A DNA stretch of 64,000 nucleotides from Pelagibacterium nitratireducens (GCF_037044555.1 NZ_CP146276.1:62001-126000); one strand, 5' to 3'; positions 16,801 to 26,560 are shown, counted from the stretch's first letter. Translations and numbers: made by a program. Notes: generated by a model from the sequence alone, not told the origin.

Positions 16801-17663
16801 CGCCCCCATCCAACAAAGCTCAACGGGCCTTCGGAGATTTCGTGCCGGACGGGATCGGCGAGGAAACCTATACGACCGATCTCGTATTCTGCGGACGGAA
16901 CGAAGAACCGCCGTTTCTCAGCCTCTGGTCCGCGCCGGCCGCCGAGGGTTGCCACGACCTCGACATATCCGTCGCGCTGCTCCGACCTGATGGCGGAAAT
17001 CACGATCCAGTCGCCGGCGTGCCGCGCGTGGAACGCGCGCCGGTCCTTCTCATGGGACTGGCCGGGCCAGCGCACGGTTCCAAAGATCGCTTCCCAGGCA
17101 TCCGACCAGCTGTCTTTCACGGTCTGCTCGGCGCTCCGCCGCTCGAAGCTGGTGAACAAATGCCGAAAGGTGAGCGCGACGATCACCCATTCGGGCTCTT
17201 CCTCGTACCAGCCGCCCGGTCGGCGAAGCCGCCGGTCGACCTTCACATTGCGGTCGGCCGCGAGATGCAAGCCGCCATGGCGAGCAGTCGAATGGCAGAC
17301 GACACCCTCGGCAAAGACCGTTGCACCCTGGGACGATCCCAATGAGATGTTCGCATGTGAGCGGATTTCGCGGCGTCCGAGGGCACGTTTTTCACCGGCG
17401 TGTCCGGCCGGTTCGAGCACCTTGGCGCGGAACGCCTCTTCGCCGGCGAGCGCTTCACCATGCCCATAGAATTCATTGCGAACGAGTACCGCCAGCGGCC
17501 GGCGCACGCGCCAGGTTGTGGCAAGAAAGTGCGTTTCGCCGTGGCCGGCCGGCATGGCGAAAGCGGTATCGCCGAGATGTGCAACGGGAAATCCTTCGGC
17601 GCTGGTGGCGAAATGTACCTCCGGCGGCGCCGTAGAATCTGGCTGCGTTTGTGGAAGGGTCAT
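16797..17663 (-). CDS. DUF7007-like hypothetical protein
   Basis: A 288-residue soluble protein with an N-terminal region containing GETHFLATTWRVRRPLAV and a C-terminal domain containing YVEVVATLGGRRGPEAEKRR and FFVPSAEYEIGRIGF. The C-terminal part resembles the DUF7007 proteins of rhizobial plasmids as I remember them; no activity is known. Start 17663 overlaps the stop of the upstream gene (17660) by 4 bp. Confidence 0.6.
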   Translation of the reverse strand: MTLPQTQPDSTAPPEVHFATSAEGFPVAHLGDTAFAMPAGHGETHFLATTWRVRRPLAVLVRNEFYGHGEALAGEEAFRAKVLEPAGHAGEKRALGRREIRSHANISLGSSQGATVFAEGVVCHSTARHGGLHLAADRNVKVDRRLRRPGGWYEEEPEWVIVALTFRHLFTSFERRSAEQTVKDSWSDAWEAIFGTVRWPGQSHEKDRRAFHARHAGDWIVISAIRSEQRDGYVEVVATLGGRRGPEAEKRRFFVPSAEYEIGRIGFLADPVRHEISEGPLSFVGWGR

Positions 17664-18133
17664 GCCGCCCTCCCCTCGCCGCGATCGGCGGCGATCTCAT
17701 CGGCGGTCACTTCGTGCAGCACGGCGTTGGGATAGCCGTGGCGCGACAGCCATTCGTCGGCCGCCTGTTGGTTTTGGGCGACGTGAACCAGCTCGCCGGC
17801 ATCACCGGGACGATCGAGCACGAGGATCGAGCCAACAGAGGGCCGCTCGGTGATTGAGAACGCGAGCGCGCTGTCGACCGAAAACGTCCTGAAAACCCGG
17901 AGCACGATGACGGCCTTGCTGCCGAAATCCCCCTCGTGAAGCGTGAAGCTGGCGGGGATGGTGGTCTCGCCGACGGCGCCACCGGCCTGTTTTTTTACCA
18001 GCCGGCCCGTGTTGTTGTGGCGCTCCCAGGCCCGAAGCTTTCGGCGGTGCCGTTCGGGTGGACGGGGCGTGCCGTCGGAATAGCGGATGATCGCACCGAG
18101 CGGTCCATTGTCGTAGATCAGTTGCCAGGACAT
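17660..18133 (-). CDS. hypothetical protein, first gene of the coupled series
   Basis: A 157-residue protein from ATG 18133 (MSWQLIYDNGPLGAIIRYSD). A basic patch, RPPERHRRKLRAWERHNNTG, is followed by two beta-rich segments and a C-terminus NQQAADEWLSRHGYPNAVLH. The in-frame extension to 18238 covers the 3' spacer of the ParB-like gene and is rejected. The family is not recognised. A GCCGCC/GGCGGC hairpin (about 18171-18193) lies upstream. Confidence 0.6.
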   Translation of the reverse strand: MSWQLIYDNGPLGAIIRYSDGTPRPPERHRRKLRAWERHNNTGRLVKKQAGGAVGETTIPASFTLHEGDFGSKAVIVLRVFRTFSVDSALAFSITERPSVGSILVLDRPGDAGELVHVAQNQQAADEWLSRHGYPNAVLHEVTADEIAADRGEGRAA

Positions 18134-18221
18134 GGGTGATGTCCTCCTGTTCGATGGATTGGAAACGAAAGCGCCGCCGGACGATGCGGCGGCGTGATGT
18201 GCGTTCGGAAGAAAAGGGCCG

Positions 18222-19901
18222 CTATTCGGCGGCTTCACGAAAACCCTCGGAGAAGGCGTCCGGGTCGGTGTGGCCCGTTTCCGGCTCGTCTACGGAGCCT
18301 TCGGTATCTCCGGCGTCTTCGTCCGCGGAGATCTCGTTGCGGGCCTTCCAGTCGGCGAGTTCGGCCGCCTCCGGCGCGAAAAGCGCGGAAGTGTGAACGA
18401 AGCGCTCTTGCCTGAAATGCTCGACGAGCGCGGCGCGGGTGTCGCGGACCTTGTTGCGCGGCAGGACCGATGTGTCCGCGCATGCCGCCTCCAGCGCCTG
18501 GCGGGACAGGCACTGGAGGAAGTCCTCGGTCCCCATATTGGGCAGGAAGCTGTCGGCTCCGACTAGAGCGCCGGCGATCCGCGAGACAATGCCGCTGTTC
18601 GACATGTTGCGGCGGCACGACAGTACCTCGATCAGCACCGAGCGGACAGCGATCCGGAGCGTCTCCATGTCGAAGCAAAGCTTGCCGGTCTCATCGACGA
18701 GCGATGCGGCGTGGGGAGCGATCTGGCTGCGCAACGAACCCGTGTTGCCCAATCCGGTATCGACGCGGACGTTCTGACCGGCAAAGGCGATGACGAGCAG
18801 CGCCATCAGCATGTCGTCCTCGATCGGTGCGCGGGCGAGCGCTTCGTGGAGCGCGTCGGTGCGAAAATCGCCGATCATGTCCTGACCCTTCTGGGTGACG
18901 TCTGGACGCTGCGTCGGCGCTAAGGCACCGCCCTCCTCGGCCTTGCCTTTTGCCGATTTTCCTTTCGTCGGTTGGGGTTCAGGCATGCGGTAGACGACGG
19001 ACTGCACCTTGCCGTCGCGGTCGAGATAAATCGCTGTGCAGTCCGACTTCTTCGGCTTGCCATAGACGCGCTCGGCCTTCTTGGGCAGCTCGGGATCGTT
19101 CCAGCCGTTAAGTTCGGTGATGATGCCGTTCTTGGGGAGGTTGTTGCTCATCCACTCCTGCTGGGCGCCGAGAAAAGCCTCGACATCGGTCGTGTAACGG
19201 CTGTCCTCGTCGGCGGGCGCGAAGAGATCCTCGACCCAGGCAATGCCGTACGCCTGCGCCAGTTCATCATCGAAACTGGCGTCGCGGGCACACATGCGCG
19301 TCTTCGAAAGGCCATTCGCGACCGACCACCAGGAGGTGGTTGCATGTCTCTGGGGCTTGTGCGCCTTCCAGACTTGCCTCTGCTCGTCGATCGAGGCGGC
19401 AGCGATTGTCCTGAGCTGCCGCTCGTCCGGCATGTCGCCCTTGGCCATTTGGTCGAGCATGGCGGGAAGCACATTGGCGAGAAGCCGGAGTTTCCTGATC
19501 TGGCGCACCGAAAGCGCAAGTGCCGAAGCGATCCCTTCTTCCGTCCAGCCGAGCGCAACCAGCCGCTCGATGGCGCGCCATTGATCGACCGGGTTGAGCG
19601 GCTCACGGGCGATGTTTTCGACCATAGAGCGCATGGCGCCGCCATCGTCGGTCGCATCGGTCACGATGACCTCGATCTCTTCGATCTCGGCGGCGATCGC
19701 CTGCTTCGTGCGCCGATGACCAGCCTGGATGACAAAACCGTTGCCGCCATCGCCTTCAGGAGAAACGACAGGCGGCTGGATGATGCCGACGGCCTTGATC
19801 GTCGCCAGCATCAGCGCGTCGGACTGGGGGTTGGATTTCGAGCGGCGGGCGTCGTCGGGATTGTCCTTCAGCGCGCGCGGATCGATCTTGATGATATACA
19901 T
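18222..19901 (-). CDS. ParB/RepB/Spo0J-like nuclease-domain protein of the leading region
   Basis: A 559-residue protein from ATG 19901, supported by AAGGAGC just upstream. The N-terminus is a ParB-like domain with the CTP-site-like QAGHRRTKQA, followed by ENIAREPLNPVDQWRAIERL and a helix-turn-helix region (EEGIASALALSVRQIRKLRL). The C-terminal 300 residues have no known domain apart from a helical segment. Since a complete RepA/RepB pair exists elsewhere, this is more likely an accessory ParB-like protein than the plasmid partition protein. A leader hairpin lies 136 bp upstream. Confidence 0.8.
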   Translation of the reverse strand: MYIIKIDPRALKDNPDDARRSKSNPQSDALMLATIKAVGIIQPPVVSPEGDGGNGFVIQAGHRRTKQAIAAEIEEIEVIVTDATDDGGAMRSMVENIAREPLNPVDQWRAIERLVALGWTEEGIASALALSVRQIRKLRLLANVLPAMLDQMAKGDMPDERQLRTIAAASIDEQRQVWKAHKPQRHATTSWWSVANGLSKTRMCARDASFDDELAQAYGIAWVEDLFAPADEDSRYTTDVEAFLGAQQEWMSNNLPKNGIITELNGWNDPELPKKAERVYGKPKKSDCTAIYLDRDGKVQSVVYRMPEPQPTKGKSAKGKAEEGGALAPTQRPDVTQKGQDMIGDFRTDALHEALARAPIEDDMLMALLVIAFAGQNVRVDTGLGNTGSLRSQIAPHAASLVDETGKLCFDMETLRIAVRSVLIEVLSCRRNMSNSGIVSRIAGALVGADSFLPNMGTEDFLQCLSRQALEAACADTSVLPRNKVRDTRAALVEHFRQERFVHTSALFAPEAAELADWKARNEISADEDAGDTEGSVDEPETGHTDPDAFSEGFREAAE

Positions 19902-20036
19902 GGGAAGCTCCTTGTTCGCGATTGTGGATCCGGCGCCGCGCCGGCTCCCTTTTTCGTCTTCTTCTCGAAAACATCCCCGGGACCGCGGAGCGGGCGGGCC
20001 GGTGCAACTGCGGCCAAGCATCCCTGCCCGGCCGGA

Positions 20037-20056
20037 CAAGCGGGGCTTTCAGCCCT
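20037..20056 (-). repeat. leader hairpin (copy B)
   Basis: In gene orientation AGGGCTGAAAGCCCCGCTTG, stem GGGCT/AGCCC. It is nearly the same as copy A at 15783. It lies 136 bp upstream of the ParB-like gene and just after the methylase-helicase stop. Confidence 0.6.
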
Positions 20057-20154
20057 GCGAAGGACGACGGGCCGGGACTGCCGAGGTCCGCGGTTGAGCG
20101 AAAGCGTCACCGGGCCCACCCGATCTGCGACCGGTCCCCTTCCCCCTTTCTTCT

Positions 20155-23100
20155 TCAGGCCGCCTCCCCGACTGTCTTCCCCACCCCCAAGACCTCATTC
20201 GCCAGGTCGGCCTCGATCGTCTCAAGCTGCCGTCGTTTTTCGGCTAGCTCGTCGTCGAAACCGAATTCCCCGCCCTGGCGCGACTGGTATGAGGCGAGAC
20301 GGCGCTTCGCGTCATCGAGGCGGAAACGGTATTGCGACCGTTCTTCCTCGAAGCCGGCAAGCACATGCTCGATGCGCGACACCGCGCCGAGCGGTGTGAC
20401 GGTCAACGCCAGATCGATTTCGGTTTCCGCGGCGTTCCGCTCGAGTGCGACGTCATATTGGAAGTCGTCCTGGCCGAAGCGCTGGCCAGAAAAGACCAGA
20501 TCGAAACCACCAATTGTCGCGATGGTCGTCTCGTCCTCTAGCCTCAAATGCACGAGGGTCATGACTTCCTTCAACAACGCGCGGCCTGCGAGCTTGCGAT
20601 CGGTGAAGGATTGTCCGCCAACGGTCATGGCGAAGGCGTCGCCCGCTGTCAGAACCCTGCGCGCGATGTCCTTGCCGATGTCAGCGATCCGCCGCGTGTC
20701 ATATTCAATGTCGCGCTCGGCGTTGCGGATCTGCCGGCGGACGGCGAAGAGATCGTCGCGATGCGCGGCGCGCAATCGCTCAAGCCGAGCAATGTCAGCT
20801 TCCAGGCCCGCCTTCTGCATCAGGCGCTGATCGCCCGACGCGATCGCCTTAGCCATGGCGAACTGGTTGGCTTGCCCCTCGCCGAGGTCTTCCAGCTGGC
20901 GCACGGACGTGTCGCCGGACAGCGCGGCGGCGATGAATCGGGCCTTGCGCTCGTTGTTCTGCCACATCTGCGCGTCCATCGAGCCTTCCGTGGCGTAGGC
21001 GAAGATGTCGGTCTCGTCATGCTGATTGCCCTGCCGCTCGATGCGGCCCTCGCGCTGCTCGATCTGGGACGGCAGCCAGGGAACGTCGAGATGGTGGAGC
21101 GCTTTCAGCCGCAATTGCGCATTGACGCCGGTGCCCATGGTTTCCGACGATCCGATCAGGAAGCGAACCTTGCCGGCATTGACGTCGGCAAAGAGCCGCT
21201 GCTTGGCCTCCGTCTTCTTGTAATCCTGCATGAAGGCTATTTCCGACGCCGGAACACCGCGGCGGACGAGTTCGTCGCGGATCCAGCGATAGGCGGAAAA
21301 GCCTCTGCTTTTCTCGACGCTGATCGTGCCGAGATCGGAGAAGATCATCTGCGCTGCGCCGGGCAGTTCGAAAGGTTTGCCGTCCTTGGCGAGATATGTG
21401 TTTCCGGCGGTTTCACGCCAGATGCGATAGGCATTGACGATCAGCTTGTTGAGCTTGTTGTCGGGCTCATTATCACTGTCGGGATCGACAAGCCGAAGAT
21501 CGATCGCCGCGTGGCGGCCATCGGTGATGACGGAGAGAAGAATGTCGTCGCCGGGCTTGGCCGGACCGTCGCGCATCTCGATTGCCTTGATCCGCGCCTC
21601 GAGCACCTGCTGATAGAGCTTGAAGTCCTCGGTCGGCTTCGCGGTGACGATCTGGCGCTTGCCAGTGGAGACGGCGGGAACCTTCACATATTGCCGCAGA
21701 TCCTCGGGAAGCACCACGTCGGCGAAGGAGCGGAACATGGCGATCAGTTCCGGCACGTTGACGAAGGTGGCGAACCGCGAGACGGGTTTATACTTGCCCG
21801 ACGGCTGCAGTTCAAGCTCGGTCGCCACATCGCCGAAGGTCGAGGCCCAGGCGTCGAATTCGTGCAGGCCGCGTTCTTTCAGCGCCGAATGCCCAAGGAA
21901 GCGCTGGACGGAGAACATTTCGCCGAGCGTGTTGGTGATCGGCGTGCCCGAGGCGAGCACGAGCGCACGGCCGGGGTTCTTCGTCTCGACGAACCTCGAT
22001 TTCACATAGAGGTCCCAGGCGCGCTGCGAGCCGTTGGGATCGACACCTTTCAGCGTCGACATATTGGTCGCAAAGGAGAGCTTGCGGAACTCTTGCGCCT
22101 CGTCGACGATGATCTGATCGACGCCGATCTCGGAAATGGTCAGGAGGTCGTCCTTGACGGTCGCCAGCGATTCCAGCCGGTCCCGCAGCCCTTCCTTCAG
22201 CCGTTCCAGGCGCTTGCGCGATACCCGGTCGTCACTCTCGACCTTGTTCAGCAGCTCTTCGTAGAGCGTCAGTTCATCCTCGATCATTTGCTTTTCGAAG
22301 TCGGCGGGAACGGCGACGAACTTGAAGGCCGAATGGGTGATGATGATCGCGTCCCAAGTGGCCGTCGCCGCGCGCGACAGGAACCGGTGACGCTTGTCTT
22401 TGGTGAAGTTCGTCTCGTCAGCGACAAGGATGCGCGCGGTTGGATAGAGCGCCAGGAATTCGCGAGCGGCCTGCGCGAGGCAGTGACCGGGCACGACCAG
22501 CATGGCTTTCGAGATCAGCCCGAGGCGGCGCTGCTCCATGATCGCGGCAGCCATGGTCATCGTCTTGCCCGCGCCGACGGCGTGGGCGAGATAGGTCGCG
22601 CCCGCCGATATGATGCGCCAGATGCCCCGCTTCTGGTGACCATAAAGAACAAAGGCGCCTGAGGCGCCCGGTAACTGGAGATGATCCCCGTTGAAGGACC
22701 GGGGTGCGATGTTGTTGAAGCGGTCATTATAGACCCGCGCCAGGCGGTCGGTGCGATCGGGATCGGACCAGACCCAGGTCTGGAAGGCGATCTTAATCTT
22801 GGTGAGCTTTTCCTTGGCCGCCTCGGTGTCGACGACATTGAGGACCCGGCGCTCACTGTCGCCGTCCCTGATCGTGTCGAAGATTTGCGGAACACGGCTG
22901 TTGAGCGCGTCGGCGAGCAGTTCACCGGCGTGCCGTCTCTTCGTGCCCCATTCGGAGGTGCCTTCGGCGCGGTAGGCGAGCATGCGGGCATCTACCGTCC
23001 AGGAGGCGAGTTCGGGCATATGGCGAATGGCGATCTCGACCCCCATCGCCTCCTTGACGAAGTCGGCGACATCGCTGGCCGGAATCCATGGTGCACCGAG

Positions 23101-25257
23101 CCGCGCGGTGATGTCGGAGGGGCTGAGATCGGCCGGCTGGACGGCCTGAAGCGCCTCGACATTACGCCGGTAAGCCGGATCGAGTTCGGCGGCTGCCTCG
23201 GCGATTGCAAGCCTGTCCCGCACGGGGCCGGAGAGATAGGCGTCGGATGTCTGCCAGGTTCCGTCCGCCGAATCGCAATAGATCGCGCTGCCCAACTCCT
23301 CGACGACCGTGTCCCGGTCCTCTTGTAACAGCTCGGCGATATGATCGATGTCGACATGACCGCGCTCGTTAAGGACGACGGCGAGCGCGTCGGCGGCATT
23401 CGTGATTACCGGCGGCGAAGGCGGTGCGATCACGCGTTCGGAAAAGATCGGGCCGGGCTTGGCGGTATCCGTATCGAGATCATAATTCTCTATCGAAGCG
23501 ACCAGCCAGCAATCAGGATCGTCGAGGAAGGGCTGCAGGTTCGGGCGGCGATGCGTCTGGCGGAATTCGCCCGACTCGCCATTCTCCGAGATCGACACCT
23601 TGGTGTGATTAATCGGCCCGAAATCGCGGACGAAGCTCGACCAGGCGATCCGCAGCTCGACCTGAAGGTCCCGCCACGGTTGATCGGTCTCCTGCGCCTT
23701 GAGGACCGCGCGCACCGCGTCGCGGACCGGGATCAGCTTCTTGACGATCCGGACCTGCTTTTCCGAAAGGCCATCCCCGGACCGCCCCCTGCGGACGGTG
23801 ACGGGGGCGGGCTTACCGTCCAATACCTGCATGAGCCCCCTCGACGCGTCGAAGAAGAAGCTGCCCTCACGGACAGGTGCCTCGTCCGGTTTGCCGATAT
23901 CAGCGTCAATCGGACCAAGCTCGAGATCGACATCGATCTCTCCGGGTTCGCCGTCATAGATGGCTTCCGGAAGAGAGAGGATGGCGGCGTCCAGGTCGGC
24001 CTCGAGATCGCCCTCACCGGCCAGGCAGGTATAGGTTTCGCCGAATGGGCCGGAGGTGGTCGCGTGGCGGCCGAGGACATGGTCAGGACGGTCGGCGAAC
24101 CAGCGATTGACCCGGATGGCTTCGCTATCCTCTGTGGCGGGAATGACCTCGGCGAGATCAAGCCACGATGCACCGCCCCGCGGCTCGCCCGCCTTGCGCT
24201 TGCGGAAAAACAGGATGTCGACAACAACGTCGGTGCCGGCATCCTGCCGGAAGCTGCCTTCGGGCAGACGGATCGCGGCAATGAGATCGGCGGATTTGGC
24301 GATGTGCTCTCGCGCCGTGGCGTCCGCCTTATCCATCGTGCCCGACGAGGTGACGAAGGCGGCGAACGCGCCGGGTTTCAGGAGATCGATCGACTTCGCG
24401 ATGAAATAATCGTGCAGTCGTAGGCCCAACGATCGATAGGCGCGATCTGAGCGGACGATCCGGTCGGAAAAGGGCGGATTGCCGATCACCAGATCGAAAT
24501 GTGCCGGCAGATCGGTGCGCGCGAAATCGCCCTCGATGATGCGGGCAGCCGGCTGCAGAAGCCGGGCGATCCGCACGGTGACCGGATCGAGCTCGACGCC
24601 GGTAACGAGCGAGGTCTCCCGAAGCCCCGCCGACATCAGCGCCGGGAACAGGCCCGTCCCGAGCCCCGGTTCGAGAACGCGGCCGCCGCGCCAACCGAGG
24701 CGCTGCAGTCCTTTCCAGATCGCCCGGATGATGAACTCCGGCGTGAAATGGGCATATTGCGTGCAGCGCGCGAGCGAGGCGCAGTCGGCCTCGCTGACGG
24801 ATTCCTGCAGTCTCTCACCGAGGTCTTCCCATCCCTTCCGAAACCCGTCCTCGCCCGGCCGGGTGAAGATCGTATTCGCAAGATCGGTGGCGCCGAAGCC
24901 GGTGAACCGGATGAGTCGCGCCTGTTCCTCAGCTGTTGCAGGCCGGTCCTGGGCCGCGATCGACGTGGAAAGGAGGATTGCATCGAGATTGTCGCGTGCT
25001 CGGGCCTTCCAACCCTTCGCCAGATCCCGGCTTCCGGAAAGATGGAAGTTGCTGCCGCGTTCGTTCGCGTTGCCGACATGCTGATCAGTGAGCTTTTCGG
25101 ACGCTGGCGGCCTTGATGAATCCGGCGGCGGTACGTCCTCATCGGGTTCGGTCGCCGGCCTTTCGGCAAATGCCGTGACGCCGAAGCCCAGGCCGGAAGA
25201 CAGGGCGTTCTGCGAAGTTCCCAACATGTCGAGGGTGAACGGATCGTGGTCTGACAT
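20155..25257 (-). CDS. giant N6-adenine methylase-like / SNF2-type helicase fusion
   Basis: About 1700 residues from ATG 25257 (MSDHDPFTLDML; CAGGAA upstream). The N-terminal part is a Rossmann methyltransferase with motif I VLEPGLGTG near residue 197 and the catalytic NPPF in VIGNPPFSD near 258. The middle holds a DEAD-like helicase with AVGAGKT near 896, IIVDEAQEF near 1050 and the arginine-finger motif REGRIERQGNQ near 1403. A coiled coil ends the protein. The architecture resembles the phage P1 DarB antirestriction protein and strawberry-notch-like plasmid proteins. A role in protecting incoming DNA from restriction is plausible but unproven. There is no separate target-recognition domain that I can see. 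Confidence 0.85.
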   Translation of the reverse strand: MSDHDPFTLDMLGTSQNALSSGLGFGVTAFAERPATEPDEDVPPPDSSRPPASEKLTDQHVGNANERGSNFHLSGSRDLAKGWKARARDNLDAILLSTSIAAQDRPATAEEQARLIRFTGFGATDLANTIFTRPGEDGFRKGWEDLGERLQESVSEADCASLARCTQYAHFTPEFIIRAIWKGLQRLGWRGGRVLEPGLGTGLFPALMSAGLRETSLVTGVELDPVTVRIARLLQPAARIIEGDFARTDLPAHFDLVIGNPPFSDRIVRSDRAYRSLGLRLHDYFIAKSIDLLKPGAFAAFVTSSGTMDKADATAREHIAKSADLIAAIRLPEGSFRQDAGTDVVVDILFFRKRKAGEPRGGASWLDLAEVIPATEDSEAIRVNRWFADRPDHVLGRHATTSGPFGETYTCLAGEGDLEADLDAAILSLPEAIYDGEPGEIDVDLELGPIDADIGKPDEAPVREGSFFFDASRGLMQVLDGKPAPVTVRRGRSGDGLSEKQVRIVKKLIPVRDAVRAVLKAQETDQPWRDLQVELRIAWSSFVRDFGPINHTKVSISENGESGEFRQTHRRPNLQPFLDDPDCWLVASIENYDLDTDTAKPGPIFSERVIAPPSPPVITNAADALAVVLNERGHVDIDHIAELLQEDRDTVVEELGSAIYCDSADGTWQTSDAYLSGPVRDRLAIAEAAAELDPAYRRNVEALQAVQPADLSPSDITARLGAPWIPASDVADFVKEAMGVEIAIRHMPELASWTVDARMLAYRAEGTSEWGTKRRHAGELLADALNSRVPQIFDTIRDGDSERRVLNVVDTEAAKEKLTKIKIAFQTWVWSDPDRTDRLARVYNDRFNNIAPRSFNGDHLQLPGASGAFVLYGHQKRGIWRIISAGATYLAHAVGAGKTMTMAAAIMEQRRLGLISKAMLVVPGHCLAQAAREFLALYPTARILVADETNFTKDKRHRFLSRAATATWDAIIITHSAFKFVAVPADFEKQMIEDELTLYEELLNKVESDDRVSRKRLERLKEGLRDRLESLATVKDDLLTISEIGVDQIIVDEAQEFRKLSFATNMSTLKGVDPNGSQRAWDLYVKSRFVETKNPGRALVLASGTPITNTLGEMFSVQRFLGHSALKERGLHEFDAWASTFGDVATELELQPSGKYKPVSRFATFVNVPELIAMFRSFADVVLPEDLRQYVKVPAVSTGKRQIVTAKPTEDFKLYQQVLEARIKAIEMRDGPAKPGDDILLSVITDGRHAAIDLRLVDPDSDNEPDNKLNKLIVNAYRIWRETAGNTYLAKDGKPFELPGAAQMIFSDLGTISVEKSRGFSAYRWIRDELVRRGVPASEIAFMQDYKKTEAKQRLFADVNAGKVRFLIGSSETMGTGVNAQLRLKALHHLDVPWLPSQIEQREGRIERQGNQHDETDIFAYATEGSMDAQMWQNNERKARFIAAALSGDTSVRQLEDLGEGQANQFAMAKAIASGDQRLMQKAGLEADIARLERLRAAHRDDLFAVRRQIRNAERDIEYDTRRIADIGKDIARRVLTAGDAFAMTVGGQSFTDRKLAGRALLKEVMTLVHLRLEDETTIATIGGFDLVFSGQRFGQDDFQYDVALERNAAETEIDLALTVTPLGAVSRIEHVLAGFEEERSQYRFRLDDAKRRLASYQSRQGGEFGFDDELAEKRRQLETIEADLANEVLGVGKTVGEAA

Positions 25258-25354
25258 TTCCTGGTTTCTCCTGATGTGCGGGCGCACCGAGCCGCGCCAC
25301 CGGGAGAACCGGTCGCGGTGACAACGTGCGGATTTGAAAGAGTCGTTCGAGGGA

Positions 25355-25385
25355 GAACAGAAAAAGTTGCAGACTTTTTCTGTTC
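25355..25385. promoter_or_regulatory. perfect 13-bp inverted repeat upstream of the methylase-helicase
   Basis: GAACAGAAAAAGT (25355-25367) is followed by a 5-base loop and its exact complement (25373-25385). It lies 98 bp upstream of the methylase-helicase start. There is no long T-run beyond the stem, so a terminator is less likely than an operator or a structured leader. Its A-rich composition differs from the GC-rich leader hairpins of the neighbours, although its position is the same. Confidence 0.6.
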
Positions 25386-25407
25386 GATCTCCCGACCAAA
25401 CAAGACC

Positions 25408-25436
25408 AAGAGACCGGTTCGAGGAACCGGGCTCTT
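25408..25436 (-). terminator. hairpin at the end of the DUF3085 gene
   Basis: AAGAG-CCGGTTC-GAG-GAACCGG-CTCTT forms a stem of about 12 bp with one mismatch, and overlaps the TAA stop of the DUF3085 gene. On the minus strand it is followed by TTGGTCTTGTTT, a weak U-tract. It probably ends the DUF1419-DUF3085 transcript. Confidence 0.5.
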
Positions 25437-25833
25437 AACGCGTGATCAGCGAGAACGAGATGTCGTTCTCGGTGAGCTGGATCCTGAGATGGGTGGCCCC
25501 GAAATCGCGGTTGAAGCTCGGGATCAGCAGGTCGGAATCGATGAACTCGATCCCGTCATCGCCCCCGAAATGCCGGCGCTTGTAATCCCACCAGTCGGGA
25601 TTGCCTTTGGGGTGGCACTCGGTCGAATAGACGACGATCGGCTTTTGTCCTTCGGCAAGCTTGCCGTTCGACATGATGTAGACGCCTTCGTCTCCGACGA
25701 GCCAGAAGCCGGCCTTCCCGCCCTCGCCCGGGCGGGTGCCATAATAGGGATTACGGAAGCCGCCATTGGCGGCCGCATCCTCTTCGCCGCGCGCGATGAC
25801 CTTGCGCACCGCCATGATCGGAAATGTGAACAT
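25435..25833 (-). CDS. DUF3085 family protein
   Basis: A 132-residue protein from ATG 25833 (MFTFPIMAVRKVIARGEEDA). GGFRNPYYGTRPGEGGKAGF and VVYSTECHPKGNPDWWDYKR are typical of DUF3085 as I know it. The function is unknown. It directly follows the DUF1419 gene with a gap of 8 bp, so the two form an operon. Confidence 0.75.
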   Translation of the reverse strand: MFTFPIMAVRKVIARGEEDAAANGGFRNPYYGTRPGEGGKAGFWLVGDEGVYIMSNGKLAEGQKPIVVYSTECHPKGNPDWWDYKRRHFGGDDGIEFIDSDLLIPSFNRDFGATHLRIQLTENDISFSLITR

Positions 25834-25841
25834 GGCGGACC

Positions 25842-26444
25842 TCACGCGGCTTCAGGCAGCGGCAGGTGACGCAAATGAACGGGCAGCTTCTCAGAGATCT
25901 GCGCATCGGTCAGGTGGTCAAGCAGCTGGAAGCTGGTGCCCGGCTTGCCGTAGACGATGACGGTACGCTTGCCGCGATGTTCGGGCCGGAAGTCCGCCCC
26001 GGCATAGCCGCGATAATCATCATGGGTGGCGCTCCAGATGTGCTCGATGCGCTCGTCGCGGGTCATCGCCTTGACCGGCCAGCGCTCACGCTCGACGATG
26101 GCGTCGCGCATCTCATAGGCCGAGCGCGGATCGGACAGATCGCAATAGGAGTGAAAGTAGCGCGTTACGTCATTGACGCTGAGCGTGTAGAAGACGCTGG
26201 TGATGCTGCCGGTCAGGAATTCGCGCATGGCGAACATTTCGCCGCGCATCCAGAGCGGCGGCAGTATCTCAAGCATGTAGTCATGCTCGGCACGGGCGAT
26301 TTCGAACCATTCGCCGGCGTAGAGCGCGCTGTCGTCGTTCTGCCAGCGGCTGGGCCGCTGTGCATGGCGGTCGAAGAGTCTGAACATCTGGTGGCGGTCG
26401 GTGATGCCGAAATGGATTTTTCGGATGGGTGGAAGAGAGGTCAT
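25842..26444 (-). CDS. DUF1419 family protein
   Basis: A 200-residue protein from ATG 26444 (MTSLPPIRKIHFGITDRHQM). The blocks LFDRHAQRPSRWQNDDSALY, AGEWFEIARAEHDYMLEILP and PPLWMRGEMFAMREF identify DUF1419, a family restricted largely to rhizobial plasmids. Function unknown. Hairpin copy D lies 117 bp upstream. Confidence 0.8.
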   Translation of the reverse strand: MTSLPPIRKIHFGITDRHQMFRLFDRHAQRPSRWQNDDSALYAGEWFEIARAEHDYMLEILPPLWMRGEMFAMREFLTGSITSVFYTLSVNDVTRYFHSYCDLSDPRSAYEMRDAIVERERWPVKAMTRDERIEHIWSATHDDYRGYAGADFRPEHRGKRTVIVYGKPGTSFQLLDHLTDAQISEKLPVHLRHLPLPEAA

Positions 26445-26560
26445 GGCGAGCTCCATTGAGGCCTGTCTCGGGCTGGAGCGCGGCGCACCCTGTCGGCATC
26501 ACCATCTTCTTCAGCCCTTCCGGACCCCTTCCCGCGGCCGCCTCTCCGTCCGGCCGGGTC

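Noticed and set aside
20548-22662. Plus-strand frame of 704 residues inside the methylase-helicase gene
   Set aside because: Antisense shadow of a gene with clear helicase motifs; the translated sequence has no domain.
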